A stretch of DNA of 64,000 bases from an uncultured Oxalobacteraceae bacterium (GTDB lineage Bacteria; Pseudomonadota; Gammaproteobacteria; Burkholderiales; Burkholderiaceae_D), in contig CAIOYD010000046.1 in NCBI GenBank assembly GCA_903862415.1, positions 1 to 64,000 on the forward strand, in the 5' to 3' direction. Position 1 is the stretch's first letter, and each line of letters begins with the position of its first letter. This document shows positions 55,920 to 64,000 of the stretch, piece after piece. Below the pieces are notes generated by a model. That model saw only the letters and a program-made list of their open reading frames with translations. It was not told where the DNA came from and did no database searches. Both the position numbers and the translations under genes were made by a program.

Positions 55920-56291
55920 ATGATTCCGACCACTCTGGTGGTCGGTGGCTCAGCAACTGAACGTGAAGCCGCTATTGCCAGTCTGCTTCTTGCTCCGCTT
56001 TATCATCAGAGCAAGGTCGCCATTCTGCTCGAAGGCATGAGCAATGGCCAACCCCTGATCACCGCCGATGCGCAGCGCTTACTGGCCCGTATTGCCTCCG
56101 GCTGTCTTTGTTGTGGCAACAACATGATTATGCGTGTGCATTTGAATCGCCTCATTGCTCAACAACCAGACTATCTGTTTATAAGTCTGGCCCGGCAAGA
56201 TCATCTGGAACAAGTGAGTGCATTTTTATCTACGGGCGGTTATCAACATAAACTTGCCTTACTGTCGCCGCGGCAGTTACACTCCGCTTAA
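55920..56291 (+). CDS. Short CobW/GTPase-like protein
   Basis: A 123-residue protein from ATG 55920. It resembles the first half of CobW/COG0523 metallochaperone GTPases: N-terminal TTLVVGGSATEREAAIASLL at the position of the P-loop (but without GxGKT), and SGCLCCGNNMIMRVHLNRLI with the CxCC metal-binding motif. With no complete P-loop, GTP hydrolysis is doubtful. Full CobW proteins exceed 300 residues, so this is a short relative or remnant. It follows the response regulator. Confidence 0.6.
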   Translation: MIPTTLVVGGSATEREAAIASLLLAPLYHQSKVAILLEGMSNGQPLITADAQRLLARIASGCLCCGNNMIMRVHLNRLIAQQPDYLFISLARQDHLEQVSAFLSTGGYQHKLALLSPRQLHSA

Positions 56292-56483
56292 GCAAACTGA
56301 ATTGTTACAAATTGTTAGTTTGGGTCAACAGTTCGACGCAAACTGACGTTATCTCATATACTGAAACTTCATTCGTAACCGGATCGATCTGGAAATATCC
56401 GTAACAGAGGTAGATTGTCACTTGAAATCCCCTGATCAAATACCATCTTTAACCTTAATCTGGTCTTGAGCAAAGGAAATACA

Positions 56484-56741
56484 ATGAACCTCATCTATAA
56501 CAGCGAACAGTATAGTGTCGTCGAATTTGGCGCTGATGACGATAATGAAGCCCTGCGTTTTGGCGGTTATGAAATTACTGACAAGGCCGTTAAACGTGAA
56601 TTTTTTATGGGCGGCATTCAGGCAGTCACTTTCCGCAAAGATGTTTCCGACCTGATTGCCTCCGACCCCAGTCTGGAAGAAGTAGATGACTTTCTGGGTC
56701 AGTATGATCCCTATATGCTGCAGATGGTGACGATACACTGA
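56484..56741 (+). CDS. DUF3567 family protein
   Basis: An 85-residue acidic protein from ATG 56484 (AAAGGA upstream): MNLIYNSEQYSVVEFGADD, LRFGGYEITDKAVKREFFMG and DFLGQYDPYMLQMV. This matches a small family confined to Burkholderiales (DUF3567, BTH_I0359-like); the function is unknown. A strong terminator follows. Confidence 0.82.
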   Translation: MNLIYNSEQYSVVEFGADDDNEALRFGGYEITDKAVKREFFMGGIQAVTFRKDVSDLIASDPSLEEVDDFLGQYDPYMLQMVTIH

Positions 56742-56761
56742 CAAGAGGTCAACAGATACCG

Positions 56762-56793
56762 ACGACGGCAGCCACGGCTGCCGTCGTTTTTTA
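56762..56793 (+). terminator. Strong intrinsic terminator
   Basis: ACGACGGCAGC / GCTGCCGTCGT, an 11-bp perfect stem with a 4-nt loop, followed by a T-run, directly after the DUF3567 gene. Confidence 0.9.
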
Positions 56794-56867
56794 TACTGCA
56801 CCCCGAGCAGGATCAGCCACTTAGGCGTAAAATTCCAGTTACATCCTTCAGGCATTAAGAAATCATC

Positions 56868-57131
56868 ATGACCACCGACAGTTTAATCGAATACCCCAGC
56901 GACTTTCCCATCAAGATCATGGGTGCCATGCACGATGAATTTGCTCAGACCATGCTCGAACTGGTGCTGTTGCATGATCCGGACTTTGATGCCGCCAAAA
57001 TGGATATGCGCCCGTCCTCCAAAGGATCTTATCTGGCCATCACCGTCACCGTGCGCGCCACCAGCCGCGAACAGCTCGACAATCTGTACCGAGCACTATC
57101 TGGCCATCCTATGGTTAAGGTAGTGTTGTAA
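56868..57131 (+). CDS. ybeD: DUF493 (YbeD) family protein
   Basis: An 87-residue protein of the YbeD family: LIEYPSDFPIKIMGAMHDEF, the central SSKGSYLAITVTVRATSREQ and LYRALSGHPMVKVVL. It has an ACT-like ferredoxin fold and lies upstream of lipB in many genomes. Here an EamA transporter gene follows instead. Confidence 0.92.
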   Translation: MTTDSLIEYPSDFPIKIMGAMHDEFAQTMLELVLLHDPDFDAAKMDMRPSSKGSYLAITVTVRATSREQLDNLYRALSGHPMVKVVL

Positions 57132-57191
57132 ACGATGGTTACTGCACCTGCACGTGAATAACTCTCCCGCCTTTATAAAGATTTCCCAGCT

Positions 57192-58058
57192 ATGTTTTCC
57201 CGTTCCGTCGTATTGGCTTTACTGATTGTCTATGTAGTTTGGGGTTCAACCTATTTCGCCATTCATATCGCGCTGCAGTCATTCCCACCGTTTTTACTCA
57301 TGGGCACGCGCTTTCTGGTGGCCGGCGGTTTGCTGTATGGGTTTTTACTGTTGCGTGGCGTAGCCCAACCAAGCTGGTTGCAATGGCGCGATGCCGGGTT
57401 GGTCGGCAGTCTGATTCTCGTCGGTGGCATGGGCCTGACTTCGTATGCCCAGCAATATATTTCATCTGGTCTGACGGCGGTGTTTATCGCCTGCTCGCCC
57501 TTTATTCTGGCCTTTTGTGTCGGCATGTATGGAGAATGGCCAACGCGGCGCGAATGGGCGGGGATTTTATGCGGTTTTGGCGGCGCCATCCTGCTCGCGG
57601 CTGGCAGCGATTTTTCTGCCCGTCCTGCCGGTGTAATTGCGTTGCTGGGAGCGATTATTTGCTGGAATCTGGGTTCGGTGCTGTCGCAACGAAAATTTTC
57701 GGTCGCCCCCGGCGCCATGGGGTTTGCCAGCGAAATGCTGCTCGGTGGTGTGATGCTGGTGTTACTTGGCTGGTGTCAGGGCGAACACATTCTCAGTCCA
57801 ATCACCCCGGCCGCCTGGTTGGCCTGGGCTTATCTGGTGGTGGCTGGCTCACTTGGTGCCTTTACTGCCTACATGTATCTGATCGCCACCGTACCGCCAG
57901 CCCTGGCGTCGAGCTACAGTTACGTCAATCCGGTGATTGCCGTCACACTCGGGGTGCTGTATGCGGATGAAAAAATCGGCCTGCGCGAAATCATTGCCAT
58001 GGTGATTATTTTAAGCAGCGTACTGCTGATCACCACGGCACGCCGAGCGGTCAAGTAG
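57192..58058 (+). CDS. EamA/DMT-family transporter (YedA-like)
   Basis: A 288-residue protein with about ten membrane segments in two EamA halves (VVWGSTYFAIHIALQSFPPF, MGTRFLVAGGLLYGFLLL; second half NPVIAVTLGVLYADEKIGL). Drug/metabolite exporters of this group move amino acids or metabolites; the substrate is unknown. The TAG stop lies in the left end of a palindromic repeat element. Confidence 0.88.
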   Translation: MFSRSVVLALLIVYVVWGSTYFAIHIALQSFPPFLLMGTRFLVAGGLLYGFLLLRGVAQPSWLQWRDAGLVGSLILVGGMGLTSYAQQYISSGLTAVFIACSPFILAFCVGMYGEWPTRREWAGILCGFGGAILLAAGSDFSARPAGVIALLGAIICWNLGSVLSQRKFSVAPGAMGFASEMLLGGVMLVLLGWCQGEHILSPITPAAWLAWAYLVVAGSLGAFTAYMYLIATVPPALASSYSYVNPVIAVTLGVLYADEKIGLREIIAMVIILSSVLLITTARRAVK

Positions 58059-58137
58059 GGTGTCACGCGTAGCGTAATACACCGCTGTGAGTTGCTCCAC
58101 CACTTGGTGTATTACGCCTGCGGCTAATACATCCTAC
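58055..58137. repeat. 83-bp palindromic repeat element (REP/MITE-like)
   Basis: The element has near-inverted ends GTAGGGTGT (58055-58063) and ACATCCTAC (58129-58137), and a perfect internal 12-bp inverted repeat GCGTAATACACC (58072-58083) / GGTGTATTACGC (58106-58117). Sequences of this type occur as dispersed repeats in various proteobacteria. It can fold into a long hairpin between the convergent EamA and HMG-CoA lyase genes, and both genes stop at the TAG inside its GTAGG termini. Confidence 0.75.
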
Positions 58138-59036
58138 AAAGCCGCCAGCGCATTACCGGCACGACTGACCGGTTTACGCCCCAGATGGGTTGAAATAAAC
58201 TGTCCGGCGGCAACCACTTTATCCAGATCGATGCCGGTCTCTATGCCCAGTCCCTGCATTAAAAACAGCACATCTTCGGTCGCCACATTGCCGGTGGCCC
58301 CTTTGGCATACGGGCAGCCGCCCAAGCCGGCAACAGATGAATGGAAGATATGAATGCCGACTTCCAGACTGGCATAAATATTTGCCAACGCCTGACCGTA
58401 GGTGTCATGGAAATGGCCGGAGATGCCGGTGAGCGGAAATTCCTGCATCACCCGCTGCATCACGGTTTGCACCTGACGTGCCGTACCTACACCGATGGTG
58501 TCGGCAATATCGATTTCATCGCAACCCAAGTCTCGCAGACGCTGCACCACATCGGCGACTGCTTCCACACTGACGTCACCCTGATAGGGACAACCGAAGG
58601 CACAACTGATGCTGCCGCGCAGGCGCAGTTTATTGGCTTTGGCCGCAGCCGCTACTTCGGCAAACCGGGCGATAGATTCGGCAATTGAGCAGTTGATGTT
58701 TTTTTGCGAGAACGCTTCCGAAGCAGAACCAAAAATCACCACCTCATCGGCGGCGGCCGCAAGTGCGGCTTCAAAGCCCTGACGGTTGGGGGTGAGGGCC
58801 GAATAAATCACCCCCGGCCGACGCGTAATACCGGCCATGACTTCGGTCGAGGTGGCCATCTGCGGCACCCATTTGGGTGACACAAAGGCGGCAGCTTCGA
58901 TATTCACAAACCCGGCGGCGCTTAACTGATTCACCAGTGCGATTTTGATGTCCGCACTGATGGTGGCGGCTTCGTTTTGCAAACCGTCGCGCGGTCCGAC
59001 TTCAACCAGTTTGACCTGGGATGGCAAGTTATTCAT
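58134..59036 (-). CDS. mvaB: Hydroxymethylglutaryl-CoA lyase
   Basis: A 300-residue lyase: VKLVEVGPRDGLQNEAATIS, then LRGSISCAFGCPYQGDVS, HFHDTYGQALANIYASL (metal-binding His) and GLGGCPYAKGATGNVATEDV with the active-site Cys loop. It splits HMG-CoA into acetyl-CoA and acetoacetate, the last step of leucine breakdown (LiuE). It is 2 nt downstream of the 2-hydroxyacid dehydrogenase gene and in one run with the carboxylase alpha subunit. Its stop lies in the palindromic repeat. Confidence 0.94.
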   Translation of the reverse strand: MNNLPSQVKLVEVGPRDGLQNEAATISADIKIALVNQLSAAGFVNIEAAAFVSPKWVPQMATSTEVMAGITRRPGVIYSALTPNRQGFEAALAAAADEVVIFGSASEAFSQKNINCSIAESIARFAEVAAAAKANKLRLRGSISCAFGCPYQGDVSVEAVADVVQRLRDLGCDEIDIADTIGVGTARQVQTVMQRVMQEFPLTGISGHFHDTYGQALANIYASLEVGIHIFHSSVAGLGGCPYAKGATGNVATEDVLFLMQGLGIETGIDLDKVVAAGQFISTHLGRKPVSRAGNALAAL

Positions 59037-59037
59037 T

Positions 59038-59979
59038 CTAATATCCTCTGCTACGATCGATCATGCCGGTGACGGGCAAACCCTGTTCGAGTCGACGAAT
59101 TTTTTCTGCGAACTGAATTTCACTTTCTTGGGCTAAGGTCAGCGCAGAAATGTGCGGTGTGATAGTAATTTTATTGTTCTGCCACAAGGCATGTGATGGT
59201 GGCAGCGGTTCCGTCTGCACTACATCGAGCGTGGCACCGGCGAGATGACCGTTGGCTAGCAGTTGCAGCAAATCGGCCTCAACCACATGTGCTCCGCGAC
59301 CGACATTGATCAGGTAGCCACCCGCAGGCATGTGCATGAGAGTCTGACGGTTGATGATGGCTCTGGTTTGCTCTGTCAGCGGCAAGATCGACACCAGCAC
59401 TTTGGCCTCAGCCAGAGCTGCCGATAATTGATCCTGACCGTGATAACAGTTCACTCCTCTTATCTGCTCACTGAATTGCTTAGCACTGCGACTCCAGCCA
59501 GATACCGGAAATCCGAGCAGCAGCAGCCGCTGGGCAATCGCCTGGCCGAGCACGCCCAAACCCAGAATCGTGACAGGAAATGCGCTTTTGTTGCGCGCCG
59601 GTTTTGGCTGCCAGCATGCCTGTGTAGCCAGCTGACGGTATTCATCCATACGCCGAAAATAACCAAGCACCGCCAAACTGACATAATCGGCCATTTGTTC
59701 ACCCATACCGGCATCTTCAAGTCGATACACCGGCACATGTGCGGGCAGTTGTGCGAGCAGCGGCAAGATCGCATCGACTCCGGCACCCAGATTACAGATG
59801 GCTTTCAGCTCAGGGCGACCGGCCAGCATGGCCAACGGCGGCTTCCAGACCAGGGCATAGTCGGCCGGGGACTCATCACCGGGGTGCCACAGGCGAATCT
59901 GCGCTTCGGGCAGCCGCTGTTGAAATGCGGCGATGCCGGCACCGCCAGGGTCTGCCGTGTTGTAATAAATAATGCGCAT
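59038..59979 (-). CDS. ghrA: Glyoxylate/hydroxypyruvate reductase A-like dehydrogenase
   Basis: A 313-residue D-2-hydroxyacid dehydrogenase from ATG 59979. NAD(P) motif GLGVLGQAIAQRLLLLGFPV, substrate Arg in LINVGRGAHVVEADLL, and His in TITPHISALTLAQESEIQF at the end. The sequence follows GhrA, which reduces glyoxylate and hydroxypyruvate. It sits between carboxylase alpha and HMG-CoA lyase, an unusual guest in a leucine-degradation cluster. The frame start at 60003 is TTG and overlaps the upstream gene. Confidence 0.9.
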   Translation of the reverse strand: MRIIYYNTADPGGAGIAAFQQRLPEAQIRLWHPGDESPADYALVWKPPLAMLAGRPELKAICNLGAGVDAILPLLAQLPAHVPVYRLEDAGMGEQMADYVSLAVLGYFRRMDEYRQLATQACWQPKPARNKSAFPVTILGLGVLGQAIAQRLLLLGFPVSGWSRSAKQFSEQIRGVNCYHGQDQLSAALAEAKVLVSILPLTEQTRAIINRQTLMHMPAGGYLINVGRGAHVVEADLLQLLANGHLAGATLDVVQTEPLPPSHALWQNNKITITPHISALTLAQESEIQFAEKIRRLEQGLPVTGMIDRSRGY

Positions 59980-59995
59980 GCTGTGGGTCCGGATT

Positions 59996-61993
59996 TTATT
60001 CAAACATCAGTAACTGTGCGCCATCGCTCACCTGATCACCGATCAGATACATTAATTCCTTGACGATGCCATCGACCGGCGCGGCGATGGTATGTTCCAT
60101 TTTCATGGCTTCCATAATCAGCAGTGGCTGGCCTTTGCTGACCGTCTGGCCGACGACCACCAGCAGGGCGACAATTTTTCCCGGCATCGGCGCGGTCAGG
60201 CGGCCGGTTTCTGCTTCGGCTTCACCTGCGTGCAGCAGCGGATCGGTGTAACCCAGTTCACGGTGCTGACCAAGACTGAACACATGGAAGTGCTCACCAT
60301 GACGTACCACGGTGCCGTTCACAGTCAGCGCGCCAATCTGAAGCGTGAAGTTGTTGTCTGCATCCTGACTGATCAGTTGTACCTGTGCCTGCTCGTCACC
60401 GAGTTGCATGCTCCAGCCTTTGCCCTGATAAGTCACGTCGAGTTGGTAATGGCTCTCTTCCTGCCGGAACGTCAGTTGACGTTGCAGTTGGCTGTTCATA
60501 CGCCAGCCGTGACTGCTGCTCCAGGGATTGCGGCCAGCGCTGTGAATTTCAGATTGCAGCAGACTGACGGCGGCCAGCGCGATCAGCGGCAGAGACAGCG
60601 CGGTCTGTGGTGGAAACAGTTCGGCCTGATTGCGCTCGATCAATCCGGTATCGAGATCAGCACCGGCAAAAGCATGGCTATGAATCAAGCGCTGTAGAAA
60701 CCCGATATTCGAGGACAGACCAACGATTTGATATTGCGCCAGCGCCTGCGCCATCCTGGCCAGGGCTTCGTTGCGGTCTTTGCCCCAGACGATCATTTTG
60801 GCGATCATCGGGTCATAAAAAGGAGAAATCGTATCACCGGCACGCACGCCACTGTCGATGCGAAATCCAGCCGGGTCAGGCTGGCCGCCGAGAGCGAAAT
60901 TGATCGCCGCAGGGGTTTGCATATGCACCAGCCGACCGATGGACGGCAGAAAACCCTTGTCGGGATTTTCAGCATAAATACGCGCTTCGAGAGCATGTCC
61001 GTGAATCTGCAATTGCTCCTGCCGTAACGGTAACGCTTCACCGCTGGCCACACGCAATTGCCACTCCACCAGATCAGTACCGGTAATCATTTCTGTCACC
61101 GGATGCTCAACCTGCAGGCGGGTATTCATTTCCATGAAATAAAACGAGCCATCCTGGTTGGCAATAAATTCCACCGTACCGGCACCGACATAACCGACCG
61201 CTTTAGCCGCAGCCACGGCAGCGCTGCCCATGGCGGCACGACGCTCTGCGGTCATGCCCGGCGCCGGTGCTTCTTCAAGCACTTTTTGATGGCGGCGCTG
61301 CACCGAACAGTCTCGTTCAAACAGATATACGCAATTACCCAGAGTATCGGCAAACACTTGAATTTCAATATGACGGGGGCGCTGCAAGTATTTTTCTGCC
61401 AGCACTTTATCGTCACCAAAAGAGCTGAGAGCTTCGCGCTGACAGGATGCCAGTGCGGCTTTAAAATCGGCGCTGTGTTCAATCACGCGCATACCTTTAC
61501 CGCCACCGCCAGCCGATGCTTTGAGCAACACCGGATAGCCGATACGATCGGCCTGCTGATGTAAAAAATCGGCATCCTGATTTTCACCGTGATAACCCGG
61601 TACCAGCGGCACACTGGCTTTTTCCATCAAAGTCTTGGCGGCCGACTTGCTACCCATGGCGCGAATCGCATCCGCCGGTGGTCCGATAAACACCAGACCG
61701 GCGTTGGCACAGGCATCAGCAAAATCGGCATTTTCTGACAAAAATCCATACCCGGGATGAATCGCCTGGGCACCTGCGGCCAATGCCACGGCAATGATTT
61801 TATCGCCCAGCAAATAACTTTCTTTCGCTGCCGCCGGTCCGATCAGCACCGCTTCATCACAGGCCGCGACATGTTTGGAAAGTGCATCGGCTTCCGAATA
61901 TACCGCCACCGTCTGGACACCAAGACGACGCGCCGTAGCCGCAACCCGGCAGGCAATTTCACCACGATTGGCGATGAGGATTTTTGAAAACAT
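59996..61993 (-). CDS. mccA: Methylcrotonyl-CoA carboxylase, biotin-containing alpha subunit
   Basis: The 665-residue protein has a biotin carboxylase domain (MFSKILIANRGEIACRVAAT, SAGGGGKGMRVIEHSADF, FMEMNTRLQVEHPVTEMI), a middle BT-type domain and a C-terminal biotinyl domain with the modified Lys in IMEAMKMEHTIAAPVDG. The length and C-terminal biotin domain fit acyl-CoA carboxylase alpha subunits; next to HMG-CoA lyase, the leucine-pathway enzyme (LiuD) is the best reading. The beta subunit (LiuB) is not adjacent and must be elsewhere. Other acyl-CoA carboxylases (propionyl, geranyl) cannot be excluded by motif alone. Confidence 0.88.
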   Translation of the reverse strand: MFSKILIANRGEIACRVAATARRLGVQTVAVYSEADALSKHVAACDEAVLIGPAAAKESYLLGDKIIAVALAAGAQAIHPGYGFLSENADFADACANAGLVFIGPPADAIRAMGSKSAAKTLMEKASVPLVPGYHGENQDADFLHQQADRIGYPVLLKASAGGGGKGMRVIEHSADFKAALASCQREALSSFGDDKVLAEKYLQRPRHIEIQVFADTLGNCVYLFERDCSVQRRHQKVLEEAPAPGMTAERRAAMGSAAVAAAKAVGYVGAGTVEFIANQDGSFYFMEMNTRLQVEHPVTEMITGTDLVEWQLRVASGEALPLRQEQLQIHGHALEARIYAENPDKGFLPSIGRLVHMQTPAAINFALGGQPDPAGFRIDSGVRAGDTISPFYDPMIAKMIVWGKDRNEALARMAQALAQYQIVGLSSNIGFLQRLIHSHAFAGADLDTGLIERNQAELFPPQTALSLPLIALAAVSLLQSEIHSAGRNPWSSSHGWRMNSQLQRQLTFRQEESHYQLDVTYQGKGWSMQLGDEQAQVQLISQDADNNFTLQIGALTVNGTVVRHGEHFHVFSLGQHRELGYTDPLLHAGEAEAETGRLTAPMPGKIVALLVVVGQTVSKGQPLLIMEAMKMEHTIAAPVDGIVKELMYLIGDQVSDGAQLLMFE

Positions 61994-62086
61994 GGGTTAC
62001 CTTTTTATTCTGCGATCACAATTTCATGAGACTTGTGGTTTCAATTCATTGTCTGTGTTGTCGTTCTTTTTTTCATGTCCGACACA

Positions 62087-63130
62087 TTACTTACATCCAC
62101 CGCCCTCAACTTTACTGCGCGTCTTGAGTCCGAGCTTGGCCAGCAAGGCTTTGTCATCGGACGCTTCCGGATTGTCGGTGGTGAGCAATTTATCGCCATA
62201 AAAAATCGAATTCGCACCAGCCAGAAAACACATGGCCTGTACGGGTTCACCCATCTGCCGACGACCGGCAGACAAACGCACACGTGCTTTGGGCATGGTG
62301 ATGCGCGCTACCGCAATGGTGCGCACAAATTCCAACGGATCGAGTACTTCGGTACCAAACAAAGGTGTGCCTTCAACCTGCACCAGATGATTCACAGGTA
62401 CTGATTCCGGATATGGATTCAGGTTGGCCAACTGAGCAATCAGTCCTGCACGCTGCAGCCGTGATTCACCCATGCCGACAATACCGCCACAACACACTTT
62501 TAAACCGGCATTACGCACATAACCGAGCGTGTCGAGCCGGTCCTGATAATCGCGGGTCGAAATGACGTTGTCATAAAATTCCGGTGCGGTATCGAGATTG
62601 TGATTGTAGTAATCCAGTCCGGCGACTTTTAAACGTTCCGCCTGTTCTTCTTTAAGCATACCCAGCGTGGCACAGGTTTCCAGACCCAGTGCTTTTACAC
62701 CACGCACCATTTCTTCGACCTTATCCATGTCACGGTCTTTCGGCGAACGCCAGGCCGCACCCATGCAAAAGCGTGTGGCGCCACTGTCTTTGGCCGAACG
62801 TGCGGCATCGAGTACTTCGTCGATAGCGAGAATTTTTTTCGCTTCCACACCGGTATCGTAACGCGCAGCCTGCGGGCAATAGCCGCAATCTTCTTCGCAG
62901 CCGCCGGTTTTGATGGACAACAGGGTAGCCAATTCAACATCACCGTCGGGAAATTCACGCCGATGAATTTCCTGGGCACGGAACAGCAAGTCATTAAAAG
63001 GCAGATCAAATAAACTCAATACCTCGTCCACTGGCCAGGTATCGGCCACGATGGTAGCGACCGGCTTGAGGGTCGGATGAAAAGTGACGCCCTGTGCGTG
63101 ACTGACTGTAGCTTCGCTGCTGTTTTCCAT
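62087..63130 (-). CDS. bioB: Biotin synthase
   Basis: A 347-residue radical-SAM enzyme from ATG 63130 (AAGGAA upstream). The [4Fe-4S] motif is [17 protein letters not shown]; further motifs are [46 protein letters not shown] and [21 protein letters not shown] cut at its first twenty. It inserts sulfur into dethiobiotin. It lies 15 nt after bioD, in the order bioF-bioD-bioB. Biotin made here is needed by the carboxylase encoded next. Confidence 0.96.
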   Translation of the reverse strand: MENSSEATVSHAQGVTFHPTLKPVATIVADTWPVDEVLSLFDLPFNDLLFRAQEIHRREFPDGDVELATLLSIKTGGCEEDCGYCPQAARYDTGVEAKKILAIDEVLDAARSAKDSGATRFCMGAAWRSPKDRDMDKVEEMVRGVKALGLETCATLGMLKEEQAERLKVAGLDYYNHNLDTAPEFYDNVISTRDYQDRLDTLGYVRNAGLKVCCGGIVGMGESRLQRAGLIAQLANLNPYPESVPVNHLVQVEGTPLFGTEVLDPLEFVRTIAVARITMPKARVRLSAGRRQMGEPVQAMCFLAGANSIFYGDKLLTTDNPEASDDKALLAKLGLKTRSKVEGGGCK

Positions 63131-63145
63131 TTCAGATTCCTTAAT

Positions 63146-63895
63146 TTATTGTTCTGCTGTCGTAATACTGTTACTGCTCACTAATTCAAATTGCCCAAAT
63201 AATGGACCTACCTGTAATAATTCTGCCACCTGTTCCGGAGTCGGTTGTTCCAACCGGGGAATGCACCCCAGCAGTGGTGCTGGCAGACGTGCCTGCAATG
63301 CGCTGATATTTTCCAGCAAATATGCCATCTCACCCTGCATACAATTCGCCACCCAACCCGCCAGGGTCAAACCGCGCGCAGCAATCGCTTCGGCCGTCAA
63401 CAAGGCATGACTGATACAACCCAGGCGCATGCCAATGACCAGGATCACCGGCAGCTGCAACTGTTGCGCCAGATCGGCGCTGTCGTGCGTGTCATTGAAC
63501 GGCACCCGAAAACCACCAACACCTTCAACAATAAGCGCCTGTGCCTGCTTTGACAAGTGTTCATAGCTGCTCACAATCAGGCCTAAGTCAATTTGCCGCT
63601 GTTCCTGCAGCGCGGCAATATGCGGAGCTGCTGGCACTTGAAACAAATAAGGATTGATGTGTGCTGCGAGCACATCGAGCGCCGGCAAATTGCTCGCCCC
63701 AGTCAGCGCCACCACATCTTCATTACTCCAGACCCCGTCCTGCAACACTGCACCTGCAGCCACCGGTTTCATGCCGACACTGCGCCAGCCGCGTTGTGTC
63801 ATGCAGGTCAGCAGGGCGCAGGATATCAGCGTTTTGCCGACCTCGGTATCGGTTCCGGTAACAAAAAAGGCGACAGGCAATCCAGACGTGCTCAT
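63146..63895 (-). CDS. bioD: Dethiobiotin synthetase
   Basis: A 249-residue protein with the P-loop FVTGTDTEVGKTLISCALL, then MKPVAAGAV, SNEDVVALTG, the VEGVGGFRVPFND motif, and VIGMRLGCISHALLTAEAI. It closes the ureido ring of dethiobiotin with ATP and CO2. Its ATG overlaps the bioF stop (ATGA), so it is coupled to bioF. Confidence 0.94.
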   Translation of the reverse strand: MSTSGLPVAFFVTGTDTEVGKTLISCALLTCMTQRGWRSVGMKPVAAGAVLQDGVWSNEDVVALTGASNLPALDVLAAHINPYLFQVPAAPHIAALQEQRQIDLGLIVSSYEHLSKQAQALIVEGVGGFRVPFNDTHDSADLAQQLQLPVILVIGMRLGCISHALLTAEAIAARGLTLAGWVANCMQGEMAYLLENISALQARLPAPLLGCIPRLEQPTPEQVAELLQVGPLFGQFELVSSNSITTAEQ

Positions 63896-64000
63896 GCGAC
63901 AACTTTCAGATTGTGTATTTGTTGCAATAAAACCGCCACCTGGGCGCTGGAGTGCGCGGCCGACAGGGTAACACGCAGCCGTGCGGTTCCTGCTGGTACC
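63892..64000 (-). CDS. bioF: 8-amino-7-oxononanoate synthase, C-terminal end only
   Basis: The minus frame entering from the right edge reads VPAGTARLRVTLSAAHSSAQ and ends at a TGA at 63892-63894 that overlaps bioD. PxGTARLR(V/I)TL(S/T)AAH is the C-terminal signature of BioF, the PLP enzyme that joins pimeloyl and alanine. The rest lies outside the window. Confidence 0.85.
   Translation of the reverse strand, partial: VPAGTARLRVTLSAAHSSAQVAVLLQQIHNLKVVA

Overview
The window looks like a chromosome segment of a betaproteobacterium of the order Burkholderiales, probably close to Oxalobacteraceae. The basis is gene order: mreB-mreC-mreD-mrdA-rodA-rlpA beside gatCAB; ptsI-ptsH-EIIA followed by gshB-gshA; rsmB-DUF4390-NtrY-like kinase-response regulator; a Gcr-type 'site-specific recombinase' protein; and the small families DUF1840 and DUF3567. 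Overall base composition is balanced, with one clearly AT-rich block. No rRNA, tRNA or CRISPR array was seen.

Region by region. 1-3881: debris of an Rhs (YD-repeat) locus on the minus strand, with a core fragment running off the left edge, two C-terminal tips each followed by a small membrane protein (candidate immunity), and a 119-bp direct repeat. 3882-7325: a TetR regulator and a long FabG (FabG4-like), divergent from a thiolase. 7706-11362: a periplasmic M3 peptidase and an unknown membrane protein ending in Cys-Gln-Ile-Leu. 11527-16258: Gcr, a BON-domain lipoprotein, a SIS-domain protein, YraN and RsmI (the yraP-diaA-yraN-rsmI cluster). 16216-18854: two paralogous unknown proteins; the second carries a His/Asp/Gln/Cys arrangement like Ulp1-type (clan CE) cysteine proteases, and the first has lost exactly the His and Cys. 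19047-25874: the cell-elongation cluster. 26206-29494: gatCAB. 29512-36881: a glutathione-linked oxidoreductase, a PNPOx-like protein, a lipocalin, the PTS phosphorelay and glutathione synthesis. 37412-44810: an AT-rich island of three large genes; two encode giant pentapeptide-repeat proteins ending in Cys-Asn-Leu-Met and Cys-Val-Leu-Gln. 44966-49344: a HAD phosphatase broken by one in-frame stop, a 2Fe-2S protein, hydrolase, PBP5-type carboxypeptidase, HigBA toxin-antitoxin and a lipoprotein. 49461-57131: DUF1840, hydrolase, rsmB, DUF4390, NtrY/response regulator and small conserved genes. 57192-64000: EamA transporter, HMG-CoA lyase, a 2-hydroxyacid dehydrogenase, methylcrotonyl-CoA carboxylase alpha subunit, and bioB-bioD-bioF.

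The most unusual signal is a scattered set of effector-like genes among housekeeping operons: three unrelated-looking large proteins whose last four residues fit the eukaryotic CaaX prenylation box (CQIL, CNLM, CVLQ), a putative Ulp1-like protease with an apparently dead paralogue, and a proline-rich, acidic, partly pentapeptide-like protein. Together they suggest a bacterium that delivers proteins into eukaryotic cells. This is inference: no secretion system is visible here, and the lipidation and protease calls rest on motif reading alone.
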